A stretch of 64,000 nt of DNA from CAVVMA01 sp963830715 (GTDB lineage Bacteria; Desulfobacterota; Binatia; Binatales; Binataceae). The stretch spans positions 1 through 64,000 of the forward strand of contig CAWHNS010000001.1 in NCBI GenBank assembly GCA_963830715.1, in the 5' to 3' direction. Shown piece after piece: positions 46,285 through 54,725 of this stretch. Below the pieces are notes generated by a model that worked only from the letters and a program-made list of their open reading frames with translations, was not told the DNA's origin and searched no databases. Positions within the stretch are counted from its first letter, which is position 1. Each line of letters opens with the position of its first letter. Both the position numbers and the translations under genes were made by a program.

Positions 46285-46936
46285 ATGAGCAAACGCGACA
46301 GGGAAAGCGAGAACGATCGGAACGCGGCGGCGTCGCCGGAGATTCCGGGGGCGTCCGTTCCACCCAAGGACGCGCACGGCGGCAACGCCACCGATGAGGA
46401 GCAGATCGGAGCATTGAAGGCGCAGCTGCGCGAGAAGGACGCGGAGATCGCCGAGCTCAAGGACAAGTACCTGCGCGCGCTCGCCGAGCAGGAGAACGCC
46501 CGCAAGCGAATCCGCCAGCAGAGCGAAGAGAGCATCCGGATTCAGCGCGAGGGCTGGCTCCGCGATCTTCTCCCGATCATCGACAACCTGGAGCTTGCGG
46601 TCGGCGCCGCGCGGGGCGGCGGCAACGGGAAGCCGATCGTCGAGGGGGTCGAGATGGTGCTGCGCTCGATGCACGAGATGCTTCGGAATCACGGGCGTGA
46701 CGCCACATCAGGCGGTCGGCCGTACCTTCGACCCGCAATTTCACGAGGCCGTCGATCATGTCGAGAGCCTCGAATACAAGCCAAACACGGTCATTGGCGA
46801 GTTCAACCGGGGCTATCAAATCGGCGATCGGGTGCTCAGGCCGGCGCGCGTGAGCGTGGCCAAGGCGCCGCCGCACAAGGACGGTTCCGAACGCGGCGGT
46901 CATCAAGGCAAGCCGGACGACATTGAGAACGATTGA
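46285..46936 (+). CDS. grpE: Nucleotide exchange factor GrpE, one frameshift
   Basis: About 216 residues when one extra G in the run at 46692-46694 is removed. It has a long N-terminal coiled coil (EEQIGALKAQLREKDAEIAE, then KDKYLRALAEQENARKRIRQ) and LLPIIDNLELAVGAAR. After the break the C-terminal beta domain reads VTPHQAVGRTFDPQFHEAVD, HVESLEYKPNTVIGEFNRGY and RVLRPARVSVAK. GrpE releases ADP from DnaK. It lies between hrcA and dnaK, the standard order. Confidence 0.94.
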
Positions 46937-46970
46937 AGACGATTGAAAGTGACTAAATCGTGCTTATTTA

Positions 46971-46999
46971 TTGATCTAGTGCGATTGGATTTCGAATAC
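46971..46999 (+). promoter_or_regulatory. dnaK: Candidate sigma-70-type promoter for dnaK
   Basis: TTGATC at 46971-46976, a 17-base spacer and GAATAC at 46994-46999 form a plausible housekeeping promoter 47 bases before the dnaK start, in locally AT-rich DNA. No sigma-32-type boxes and no CIRCE are seen here. Confidence 0.4.
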
Positions 47000-47006
47000 A
47001 TGAGCG

Positions 47007-47026
47007 GCCCGCGATCACCCGCGGGC
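47007..47026 (+). promoter_or_regulatory. GC-rich hairpin in the dnaK leader
   Basis: GCCCGCG (47007-47013) and CGCGGGC (47020-47026) pair around a 6-base loop, ending 5 bases before the ribosome site AGGAGAGG (47031-47038). It would sit near the 5' end of a transcript from the promoter above and could affect stability or translation; no function is shown. Confidence 0.35.
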
Positions 47027-47045
47027 GGCCAGGAGAGGCATCGAG

Positions 47046-48980
47046 ATGGCAAAGGTTATCGGCATAGACCTCGGCACGACCAATAGCTGCGTTGCGATCA
47101 TGGAGGGGGGCGACCCGGTCGTGATCGCCAACTCCGAGGGTAGTCGCACTACTCCGTCGGTCGTGGCCTTCACGGACGCGGGTGAGCGGCTGACGGGGCA
47201 AATCGCCAAGCGTCAGGCGATCACCAACCCGACCAACACGGTCTTCGCGATCAAGCGCCTGATGGGGCGCCGATTCGAGGATTCCGAGGTCCAGAAGGCG
47301 ATCAAGGTCCTGCCTTACAAGGTGATTCGCAACGACGACGGTGCCGCGTGGGTGGAAATCCGCGGCAAGCGCTACAGTCCGGCAGAGATTTCGGCGTTCG
47401 TCCTCCAGAAAATGAAGCAGACCGCCGAGGACTATCTTGGCGAGAAAGTCACCGAGGCGGTCATCACGGTTCCCGCCTACTTCAATGACAGCCAGCGACA
47501 GGCGACCAAGGACGCGGGCCGTATCGCGGGCCTCAACGTGCTCCGGATCATCAACGAGCCGACCGCCGCATCGCTTGCCTACGGACTCGACAAGAAGAAG
47601 GACGAGAAGATCGCGGTCTTCGACCTGGGCGGCGGCACGTTCGACATTTCGATTCTCGAACTCGGCGAGGGCGTCTTCGAGGTCAAGGCGACCAACGGCG
47701 ACACCTTCCTTGGCGGCGAGGATTTCGATCAGCGGATCATCGATTACCTGGCCGACGAGTTCAAGAAGGATCAGGGTATCGACCTGCGCAAAGACCGGAT
47801 GGCGCTGCAGCGGCTGAAAGAGGCCGGCGAGAAAGCGAAAATCGAACTTTCGACGGTGACCGAGACCGATCTCAATCTGCCGTTCATCACCGCCGACCAG
47901 TCCGGCCCCAAGCATCTCAACATGAAACTGACGCGCGCCAAGCTCGAAGCGTTGTGCGCCGACCTGCTCGACCGGCTCGACAATCCGTGCATCACGGCGC
48001 TGAAGGACGCGGGTCTGCGCGCGAGCGACATCAATGAAGTCGTGCTCGTCGGCGGAATGACCCGGATGCCGGCGGTGCAGGAGCGCGTGCGCAAGCTCTT
48101 CGGGCGCGAGGGGCACAAGGGCGTCAATCCCGACGAGGTCGTGGCCGTGGGCGCCGCGATCCAGGCTGGCGTGCTCAAAGGCGAGGTCAAGGACGTCCTG
48201 TTGCTCGACGTTACGCCGCTTTCACTCGGGATCGAGACCCTGGGCGGCGTCTTTACCAAGCTTATCGAGAAGAACACCACCATCCCGACTCGCAAGAGCC
48301 AGACCTTCTCGACCGCGCAGGACAATCAGACCGCGGTCACAATCCGCGTTTTCCAGGGCGAGCGCGAGATGGCTTCGGACAACAAGCTGCTCGGCCAATT
48401 CGACCTGATCGGCATTCCGCCCGCGCCGCGAGGGATGCCGCAGGTCGAGGTCACCTTTGATATCGACGCCAACGGAATCGTCAGCGTCCATGCGAAGGAC
48501 CTCGGCACCAACAAGGAGCAGTCCATCAAGATCACCGCCTCTTCGGGACTCAACGAGGAGGAGATCAAGCGGATGGTGCGTGAGGCCGAGGCGCACTCGC
48601 AGGAGGACAAGCAGCGCCGCGCTCTGGCGGAAGCGCGCAACAAGCTGGACAACCTGATTTACACCACCGAGAAGACGCTCAAGGACCACGGCGCGCAACT
48701 CGACGAGGCCTCCCGCAAGTCGGTCGAGAGCGCGATGGCGGAGGCGAAGACCAAGCTCGAATCGAAGGACGCGGGCGAGATCGATCGCGCGGCCGAGGCG
48801 CTGGCGAGCGCCTCCCACAAGCTGGCCGAGGCGATGTACAGCAAGACCCGGCAGGGCCAAGAAGCCGGTGCCGGCCAGGGTCCGCAAGCCTCGGCGACGG
48901 ACGGCAATCAGGGCGCGCAGGGCGGCGAGGGCAAGAAGGAAGACGTGGTCGATGCCGACTTCAAGGAAGTGAAGAATTAG
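47046..48980 (+). CDS. dnaK: Chaperone protein DnaK (Hsp70)
   Basis: 644 residues. The ATPase domain starts VIGIDLGTTNSCVAIMEGGD and includes IINEPTAASLAYGLDKKKDE, AVFDLGGGTFDISILELGEG and EVVLVGGMTRMPAVQERVRK. The linker is DVLLLDVTPLSLGIETLGG. The peptide-binding domain contains FDIDANGIVSVHAKD, and the tail ends VVDADFKEVKN, close to the usual bacterial C-terminal motif. It folds client proteins with DnaJ and GrpE in the cytosol. AGGAGAGG gives a good ribosome site. The frame is intact over 1.9 kb. Confidence 0.98.
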   Translation: MAKVIGIDLGTTNSCVAIMEGGDPVVIANSEGSRTTPSVVAFTDAGERLTGQIAKRQAITNPTNTVFAIKRLMGRRFEDSEVQKAIKVLPYKVIRNDDGAAWVEIRGKRYSPAEISAFVLQKMKQTAEDYLGEKVTEAVITVPAYFNDSQRQATKDAGRIAGLNVLRIINEPTAASLAYGLDKKKDEKIAVFDLGGGTFDISILELGEGVFEVKATNGDTFLGGEDFDQRIIDYLADEFKKDQGIDLRKDRMALQRLKEAGEKAKIELSTVTETDLNLPFITADQSGPKHLNMKLTRAKLEALCADLLDRLDNPCITALKDAGLRASDINEVVLVGGMTRMPAVQERVRKLFGREGHKGVNPDEVVAVGAAIQAGVLKGEVKDVLLLDVTPLSLGIETLGGVFTKLIEKNTTIPTRKSQTFSTAQDNQTAVTIRVFQGEREMASDNKLLGQFDLIGIPPAPRGMPQVEVTFDIDANGIVSVHAKDLGTNKEQSIKITASSGLNEEEIKRMVREAEAHSQEDKQRRALAEARNKLDNLIYTTEKTLKDHGAQLDEASRKSVESAMAEAKTKLESKDAGEIDRAAEALASASHKLAEAMYSKTRQGQEAGAGQGPQASATDGNQGAQGGEGKKEDVVDADFKEVKN

Positions 48981-49073
48981 CTGAATTGACTGGTTAGATA
49001 GTCAGTTGCTACAATTAGTTTTGGCTTGGTGAGTATCTGGTGAATATTATTATGACCTTTTTAGGAGAAAATT

Positions 49074-49220
49074 ATGAGAAGAGCTACGCTTTTCCTTTTC
49101 GAGCTTGTGTGTAGGGCTTTCCGAGTTCGGATTGTGCTCGCGAAAGGACAATCGGACCAAGGCCGCAGCGCGCCCGGAGAGGAGACGGCCAGTTCCCACG
49201 ATCTGGAAATCAGACGATGA
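49074..49220 (+). CDS. Micro-ORF 1 between dnaK and dnaJ (48 residues)
   Basis: A strong ribosome site (AGGAG, 8 bases before ATG 49074) starts MRRATLFLFELVCRAFRVRI, then VLAKGQSDQGRSAPGEETAS and HDLEIRR. The N-terminal half is a basic, hydrophobic amphipathic helix and the C-terminal half is polar. The stop TGA overlaps the ATG of the next ORF (ATGA at 49217-49220). The 5' part is clearly lower in GC than neighbouring genes. No family recognised; it could be a leader peptide or a small protein. Confidence 0.5.
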   Translation: MRRATLFLFELVCRAFRVRIVLAKGQSDQGRSAPGEETASSHDLEIRR

Positions 49221-49378
49221 GCGAAGAAAGTCCTCGTGCAAAGCTGACGAACCAGGATCCTGAGGAGCAAATCGCCAAGTCCCTCAGGGAATTTGCGATA
49301 GTTCCGTCTATTCACGAAAAGCTGGCCGCTCTGGCGGAGATCTTACTTCGTCGCCCGCTCTCGACTAAGATTGGCTAG
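49217..49378 (+). CDS. Micro-ORF 2 between dnaK and dnaJ (53 residues)
   Basis: It begins with ATG inside the stop of micro-ORF 1 and ends 2 bases before the dnaJ ATG. The sequence is MSEESPRAKLTNQDPEEQIA, then KSLREFAIVPSIHEKLAALA and EILLRRPLSTKIG. It is predicted to be two helices with a charged N-terminus. Such tight packing (ATGA overlap, then a 2-base gap) implies translational coupling into dnaJ. No family recognised. Confidence 0.5.
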   Translation: MSEESPRAKLTNQDPEEQIAKSLREFAIVPSIHEKLAALAEILLRRPLSTKIG

Positions 49379-49380
49379 CG

Positions 49381-50511
49381 ATGCCAACGGGCAACAAGCG
49401 TGACTACTACGAGGTTCTCGGTGTTATCCGCGGCGCCGGGGACGACGAGATCAAGAAGGCCTACCGCCGCCTCGCGATTCAGTACCATCCCGATCGCAAT
49501 CCCGGCGACAAGCAGGCCGAGGATCGTTTCAAGGAACTCAACGAGGCCTATCAGGTCCTGTCCGATTCGGAGCGCCGGGCGCAATACGACCGCTACGGTC
49601 ACGCGGCCTTCCAGGGGCCTCAGGGCGGAGGCTTCAGCGGATTCGATTTCACCCAGGGCTTCGAGGAAGTCTTTTCCGACATCTTCGGTGATTTCTTCGG
49701 CACCGGGCGCGGCCGATCGCGTTCGCGCACCCGGCGCGGCGACGACTTGCGTTACGACCTCGAGATCGAATTTGAGGAGGCAGCCCGCGGCGCCGAGAAG
49801 GTAATCAAGTTCCAGCGGCTGGCGACCTGCGACGGATGCGAGGGCAGCCGCGCTCGCGGCGGGGTCGGCGGCGTCCGCACCTGCCCCAATTGCCGCGGCA
49901 CCGGCCAGGTGCGGACTCAGCAGGGCTTCTTCTCGATTTCGACCACCTGCGGCCAATGCCGCGGCGAAGGCACGATGATCGCCGACCCATGTCCCAAGTG
50001 CCAGGGCCAGGGGCGCATCCGCAAGCCGCAATCGATCTCGGTGAAGATTCCGGCGGGAGTCGATAACGGGTCCCGCCTCAAGCTTCGCGCCGAGGGCGAA
50101 GCCGGCTTCGCCGGCGGCCAACCCGGCGATCTCTACGTCGTAATCCACGTGCGCGAGCATGCGATGTTCGCGCGGCAGGACAACGATGTCGTGATCGAAG
50201 TGCCGGTCAGCTTCCCGCACGCGGCGCTCGGAGCGGAGATCGAAGTGCCGACGCTGGAGGGCAAGATCAAGCTCAAGATTCCCTCCGGCACGCAGTCGGG
50301 CAAGGTCTTCCGGCTCAAGGGCAAGGGAATCGTCGATCTGCACGGCTACGGGCGCGGCGACCAGTTGGTGAAGATTCTGGTCGAGACGCCGCGGCGGTTG
50401 ACCCCCCGCCAGCGCGAACTGCTCGAGGAATTCGCCAAGCTCTCAGGCGAGGACGTCAACCATCCGATGGCCAAGGGCTTCGTCGACAAGCTCAAGGAAA
50501 TGTTCGGATAA
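49381..50511 (+). CDS. dnaJ: Chaperone protein DnaJ (Hsp40, type I)
   Basis: 376 residues. The J-domain (residues 7-72) has the HPD triad in LAIQYHPDRNPGDKQAEDRF. A Gly/Phe-rich linker (GPQGGGFSGFDFTQGFEEVF) follows. The zinc region has four CxxC units: CDGCEGS, CPNCRGTG, CGQCRGEG and CPKCQGQG. The first lacks the usual Gly-x-Gly after the second Cys. The C-terminal substrate domains include QPGDLYVVIHVREHAMFARQ and the dimer tail. It stimulates DnaK ATPase. It follows two micro-ORFs after dnaK. Confidence 0.97.
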   Translation: MPTGNKRDYYEVLGVIRGAGDDEIKKAYRRLAIQYHPDRNPGDKQAEDRFKELNEAYQVLSDSERRAQYDRYGHAAFQGPQGGGFSGFDFTQGFEEVFSDIFGDFFGTGRGRSRSRTRRGDDLRYDLEIEFEEAARGAEKVIKFQRLATCDGCEGSRARGGVGGVRTCPNCRGTGQVRTQQGFFSISTTCGQCRGEGTMIADPCPKCQGQGRIRKPQSISVKIPAGVDNGSRLKLRAEGEAGFAGGQPGDLYVVIHVREHAMFARQDNDVVIEVPVSFPHAALGAEIEVPTLEGKIKLKIPSGTQSGKVFRLKGKGIVDLHGYGRGDQLVKILVETPRRLTPRQRELLEEFAKLSGEDVNHPMAKGFVDKLKEMFG

Positions 50512-50523
50512 GCCGGCGGCGAA

Positions 50524-50547
50524 TCTGCGCAAATGGTTTTGCGCAGA
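50524..50547 (+). terminator. Perfect 10-bp stem-loop after dnaJ
   Basis: TCTGCGCAAA (50524-50533) and TTTGCGCAGA (50538-50547) pair perfectly around a 4-base loop, 12 bases after the dnaJ stop. It lacks a following T-run but is the best terminator candidate of the chaperone operon. The rest of the 281-base gap up to aroE holds no gene and looks like degenerate intergenic repeat sequence. Confidence 0.55.
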
Positions 50548-50792
50548 ACCTCGGCCACGCTCGCGGCTGAGCACTCCGAAGCTCAGCCTCTTGACGCTCG
50601 CTACGCATGACCTCGAAACAGACGATCGCTCCGCGTAGATTCCTCGCCTTCGGCTGTCGCCTCATCTCAGAGTGACAATTGAAAGCGTTTTTTCGTTGTC
50701 ATCGTGAAGCGAGCGTAGCGAAGCTGAAGGATCTGAGCGAAGCGATTCGATCCCCTGAACGCCCATTACTGAACCATCGCGCGTCCGGCCGG

Positions 50793-51656
50793 TCAGCCTG
50801 CTGCGCGCCCCAGATTTTCCATCAGGACGCGGCGCATCACCGCGACCGGCGGCGCCACTCCGTTGAACAGCTTGAAGGCGAGCACGGCCTGATTCAGCAG
50901 CATCCCGGCGCCGTCGGCGGATTGGCGATCTGCTTCGCGCGCGCGCTGCATGAACTCACTCGGCTTCGTGCCGTATAGCAGGTCGTAGAAGAAGCAGTCC
51001 GGCGCCGACGCCTCGTATGCCAGTTCCGGGAATCGCGCCGCGCCAAGCCCAATCGAAGTGGCGTTGATCACGAGCGCGGCATCCGAGAGCGCCGCGCGAT
51101 CGGTCAACGCTTCGAGTCCGCGCACCGCGATGATTCGCCCGGCGCGGCCGGCGAAGCGCCGCGCCAGGCGCATCGCGCGCGATCGGGTGCGATTGGCGAT
51201 CAGCACGTGGCGCGCGCCGAGCCGGATCGCGGCGAGCACCGCGGCGGCCGCTCCGCCTCCTGCTCCGACCACCAGCACCGGGCGGCGCGCGATCGCAACT
51301 CCGATCTCGCGCAGATCGGTCTCGAGCCCGGCGGCGTCGGTGTTGTCGCCATAGAGCCCGTCGCGGCGGTTTACCACGCAATTGACGGCGCCGAGCGATC
51401 GCGCTTCTCCGCTCAGCCCGTCCAGCATCCGCAACACGCGTTCCTTGTGCGGAAGCGTGAGGTTGACGCCGGCCAATCCCAGCGCCCGGATCGAGCGGAT
51501 CGCGTCGCGCAGGTGCTCGCGCTTTACGTGGAAGGCGGCGTAAGCGCGATCCATCCCGAGCGCCGCGTACGCCGCATTGTGCATCGCAGGTGACAGCGAA
51601 TGCTCGACCGGATCGCCCAGCACCGCGGTGAAGAGCGTCCGTCCACTGAGCGTCAT
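50793..51656 (-). CDS. aroE: Shikimate dehydrogenase
   Basis: 287 residues. It reduces 3-dehydroshikimate with NADPH in the shikimate pathway. The substrate domain has VLGDPVEHSLSPAMHNAAYA, NLTLPHKE with catalytic K71, and GDNTDAAG with D107. The NADP domain has VLVVGAGGGAAAAVLAAIRL and LIANRTRSRAMRLA, and INATSIGL. Near the C-terminus DLLYGTKPSEFM and GAGMLLNQAVLAFKLF are canonical. The pyrE gene ends 11 bases upstream, so they are co-transcribed. Confidence 0.95.
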   Translation of the reverse strand: MTLSGRTLFTAVLGDPVEHSLSPAMHNAAYAALGMDRAYAAFHVKREHLRDAIRSIRALGLAGVNLTLPHKERVLRMLDGLSGEARSLGAVNCVVNRRDGLYGDNTDAAGLETDLREIGVAIARRPVLVVGAGGGAAAAVLAAIRLGARHVLIANRTRSRAMRLARRFAGRAGRIIAVRGLEALTDRAALSDAALVINATSIGLGAARFPELAYEASAPDCFFYDLLYGTKPSEFMQRAREADRQSADGAGMLLNQAVLAFKLFNGVAPPVAVMRRVLMENLGRAAG

Positions 51657-51667
51657 GCCCGGAAAGC

Positions 51668-52228
51668 TCAGCCGCCTTGGGCGGCGGCGCGGACTTCGTC
51701 GGAGGTGAAGATCCAGGAGTAGAGGAGGCCTGCGCGCGCAAAGGCGTCCCGAGCGCCTTCGTTACGATCCACCAGCGCGAAGGCGGCGGTGACGCGCGCG
51801 CCCGCCTCTCGCAGCGCCGCGAGCGCGGCGAGGGTCGAGCCGCCGGTCGTGATCGTGTCATCGAGCACCGCGGTCACCCGGTCCTTCCGGAAGGCTCCTT
51901 CGATTTTCTGCTGGAGGCCGTGCGGTTTGATCTCCTTGCGCACGAAGAAGCCGCCCAGATTTACGCCGTGGCGATAGGCCGCCGCGATAATCGCGTCAGT
52001 GAGTGGAATCGCGCCGACGGCCATCCCGCCGATTTGCTCGATGCGATTGGCAGTCACCAGCTCCAGCATCAGCTCGCCGAGCCAGATAGGCGCCGCGCGG
52101 AAGATAAAGCGTGCGTTTGCAATCGACGTAATAGCCGAGGATCGGCCGGAAGTGAGCGTAAGTTCGCGCTCGAGGTAGGATTCGCGCGCGAGGATTTTCA
52201 GCAGTTCCGTCCGGTCGCCGGGGTTCAT
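51668..52228 (-). CDS. pyrE: Orotate phosphoribosyltransferase, with two compensating frame breaks
   Basis: 186 residues from the ATG before NPGDRTELLKILARESYLER. PyrE makes OMP from orotate and PRPP. It has ELTLTSGRSS, IGGMAVGAIPLTDAIIAAA, FFVRKEIKPHG and the PRPP loop AVLDDTITTGGSTLAALAAL. Between about 52083 and 52145 the open frame reads AITSIANARFIFRAAPIW, which is foreign to PyrE. The next frame there encodes GYYVDCKRTLYLPRGAYL, the conserved family segment. Two single-base errors of opposite sign must flank it. It lies directly upstream of aroE. Confidence 0.92.
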   Translation of the reverse strand: MNPGDRTELLKILARESYLERELTLTSGRSSAITSIANARFIFRAAPIWLGELMLELVTANRIEQIGGMAVGAIPLTDAIIAAAYRHGVNLGGFFVRKEIKPHGLQQKIEGAFRKDRVTAVLDDTITTGGSTLAALAALREAGARVTAAFALVDRNEGARDAFARAGLLYSWIFTSDEVRAAAQGG

Positions 52229-52330
52229 TGCCGCCTGCGCGCGATCTAAACCGATGGGGCGTTGCGGCACAAGAGCGCCTGGGGCGCTGCTCGCGATGCG
52301 TTCCGCCCGCCTGGATGGTATCATCGCGCA

Positions 52331-53008
52331 ATGCTTTTCGCGCCCTTCGTCTTTATCTACATCGCCATCCTTTTCCTCGCGCTGATCGTCATCTTCACGT
52401 TGATCGAGATCAACGTGATTTCGTACGTGTTCCAGGCGATCGGTTTGCCGCCGGGCCTCGCCTTCACGGCGCTGCTGGTGAGCCTCGCCGGCAGCTACGT
52501 CAATATACCGATTGGCGAGATCGAGGGCGGCCCGCTGAATCCCGCCCAGTTCGTGACCCGGTTCGGAGTGACCTACCGGATTCCGATTCGTGCGGCCGGA
52601 GCGCGCACCAGGATCGCGATCAATGTCGGCGGAGCGATCGTGCCGATCCTGATTTCAGCCTACGTGCTGATATCGCAACCCGGAATCATCGTGTCCGCGA
52701 TCGCCGGGACGGCAATCGTCGCATTGATCGTGAATCGGTTCGCGCGCCCGGTGCCCGGAGTGGGAATCGCGACTCCGATGTTCATCCCGCCGATCGTTGC
52801 CGCGCTGGCCGGCGTTTTTCTGGCGGGTGTGCACCATCATGCGGACGCGGTCGCATACGTCAGCGGCACGCTCGGCACGCTGATCGGCGCGGACCTGATG
52901 AACACTCGGAAGATCAGGGACCTGGGCGCCCCGGTCGCATCGATTGGCGGCGCGGGCACCTTCGACGGGATTTTCCTGACCGGCATCGTCGCGGTTTTGC
53001 TGGCGTAG
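52331..53008 (+). CDS. DUF1614 family integral membrane protein
   Basis: 225 residues, seven or so hydrophobic helices, no signal peptide. The segments GSYVNIPIGEIEGGPL, GVTYRIPIRAAGARTRIAIN, GGAIVPILISAYVL and TRFARPVPGVGIATPMFIPP-like region (NRFARPVPGVGIATPMFIPP) match the DUF1614 pattern. The C-terminal part has GADLMNTRKIRDLGAPVASI then GGAGTFDGIFLTGIVAVLLA. The function of the family is unknown. It is divergent from pyrE with 102 bases between the starts. Confidence 0.85.
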   Translation: MLFAPFVFIYIAILFLALIVIFTLIEINVISYVFQAIGLPPGLAFTALLVSLAGSYVNIPIGEIEGGPLNPAQFVTRFGVTYRIPIRAAGARTRIAINVGGAIVPILISAYVLISQPGIIVSAIAGTAIVALIVNRFARPVPGVGIATPMFIPPIVAALAGVFLAGVHHHADAVAYVSGTLGTLIGADLMNTRKIRDLGAPVASIGGAGTFDGIFLTGIVAVLLA

Positions 53009-53025
53009 CCTGCGACGCCGCGCGA

Positions 53026-53430
53026 TTAGCCAACGATCCTGAATTTGACCAACGTGCGATCGGGCGTGACGTCGTCGAATATTGCCTCGACCGCGCTCCC
53101 GACGCGCACGTTCTCCGGCGGTCCGACGACATTGGAAGTCATGCGCGGGCCTTCTTCCAGCTCGACGATCGCGAGCACGTAGGGAGCGTCGGCGAATGCG
53201 CGGCTCGAGGCGCGCCGCACGACCGTATAGCTGTAGACGGTCCCGCGGCCGCTCACGCGACCCCATCCGAGCCGTTCCGAGAAGCAATACGGGCATCGCG
53301 GGCGCGGATAGTAGATGAACTTCCCGCACGCCTCGCAGCGCTGGAGTGTCAACTCGTGGCGCTTCGCCGCATCCCAGAACGCACGGCTGGTCGGCGAGGG
53401 CTTCGGCAATGGCTTCAGGTATTCGCTCAT
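53026..53430 (-). CDS. DUF35 Zn-ribbon/OB-fold acyl-CoA-associated protein
   Basis: 134 residues. The N-terminal helix and rubredoxin-like zinc ribbon have four Cys: C32, C35 in RCEACGKF and C46, C49 in RCPYCFSERLGW. The OB-fold follows with GRGTVYSYTVVRRASS and YVLAIVELEEGPRMTSNVVG. DUF35 proteins form tight complexes with thiolase-superfamily partners and shape their active sites or channel CoA substrates. The ATG overlaps the stop of the adjacent thiolase-like gene (ATGA), so the two are a complex by context. Confidence 0.92.
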   Translation of the reverse strand: MSEYLKPLPKPSPTSRAFWDAAKRHELTLQRCEACGKFIYYPRPRCPYCFSERLGWGRVSGRGTVYSYTVVRRASSRAFADAPYVLAIVELEEGPRMTSNVVGPPENVRVGSAVEAIFDDVTPDRTLVKFRIVG

Positions 53431-54584
53431 GATCGCCGCTCCAGAACGAGGCTCGCCTGCTCGCTCATTATTCCGCCGTTGCCGTTGACGTAGGCTAGCG
53501 CGGCGTCCCTGACCTGGCGCCCGCCCCGCGGCCCATCAACTGGCGAATCGCCTCGGTCACGTGGCTCATTCCGCCGGCCAGTCCCGGCTGCCCGAAGGAA
53601 AGCTGGCCGCCATGCGTGTTGCACGGCAAGTCGCCTTCGTAGCTGAGATCGTGATCCATCACGAACGGTCCGCCCTGGCCCTTCTTGCAAAAGCCGGCGT
53701 CTTCGAGCGTGACGATTACGGTGATGGTGTAGCAATCGTAGGGGCACACGAGGTCCATGTCCTTCGGTTCGAGTCCGGCCATTCGGAATGCGGCCGCGGC
53801 TGCGGGCCTGATCGGCGAGTCGGTGAGTGACGGCGCGTAGGTGATCGTCGAGTGGTTCGAGTATTCGCCTGCGCCCAGCAGCCATACCGGCGGATGCTTC
53901 GCGCGCCGGGCGACATCCGGCGAGGCGACCACGACTGCGGCGCCGCCGCTTACCGGGCTCACGATCTCATAGAGATGGAGCGGATCGACGATCATCCGCG
54001 AGTTCAGCACCTCATCGATCGTGAGCGGCCGATCGTTGAACATCGCGAGCGGATTCTTGAGCGCATTCTTGCGCTGATCGACCGCGACCTTCGCCATCTG
54101 CTCGGGCCTGGTGCCGTACTCGTACATGTGGCGATGCGCGATCAGCGCGTAACCGCAGTTGGCGCCGATATTCCCGTAGGGCGCCTCGAACTCGCGCTGC
54201 ACCGAGACGGTGGGCGGGCGCTGATCGCCGGCTCGGTTCAGGTCGGCGACCAGGCATAGCACCGCGTCGCACATCCCGGCGTGAATCGCAGCGCTCGCCC
54301 GCCAGATCATTCCGGCTGCGCTGGCGCCCCCGATATCCACCTGGTTCAGCATCCTCGGATTGATTCCCATCACCTCGGCGGCGACGCCGGGGTAGATCAT
54401 GCCGGGATCCGAGAACGGCACGCCGACCAGGAAGCCGTCGATGTCGTCCTTTTCCAGGCCCGCGTCAGCGATCGCCTCGGCGGCGACCGCGGCCATCAGG
54501 CCGAGCGCGGTGGCGTCGCCCGGCTCCTTGGTATGGTTTCAGTTCTCCGATTCCAATCGCGGCGGCGCTGCCTTTGAGACTCAT
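53427..54584 (-). CDS. Thiolase-superfamily (SCP2/lipid-transfer-type) protein, two frameshifts
   Basis: About 385 residues from the ATG before SLKGSAAAIGIGEL. Breaks lie near 54535 and 53520. Conserved parts are FLVGVPFSDPGMIYPGVAAE, QVDIGGASAAGMIWRASAAI, YEYGTRPEQMAKVAVDQRKN, SPVSGGAAVVVASPDVARRA and HGGQLSFGQPGLAGGMSHVT. The position of the thiolase nucleophilic Cys (CaSG in thiolases) reads GGASAAG, with no Cys. This is known in DUF35-paired aldolases such as Ltp2, which cleave steroid side chains by retro-aldol reaction. A non-thiolase role with the DUF35 partner is therefore likely. Confidence 0.85.
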
Positions 54585-54725
54585 GATCAAACTCCCGGCT
54601 GAGCTGTTGCGGCGTATCCGGTCCGCCCGATTCGTACCGATTAGCACAAAGTCCGCAGGGCACGAAGGCCGGCAGCGTGACACGGGCCGTGTCGTCGGCT
54701 AGGTTGGCTTCGAGGTGATTTGCGG

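Noticed and set aside
46968..48116. Long minus-strand open frame (382 codons) opposite dnaK
   Set aside because: It is antisense to an unmistakable dnaK, lacks any recognised domain, and arises from the high-GC codon pattern.
50560..50760. Possible small gene or ncRNA in the gap between dnaJ and aroE
   Set aside because: No ribosome site with a usable frame; the composition (repeated AGCGAAGC/GCTTCGCT motifs) looks like degenerate intergenic repeat.
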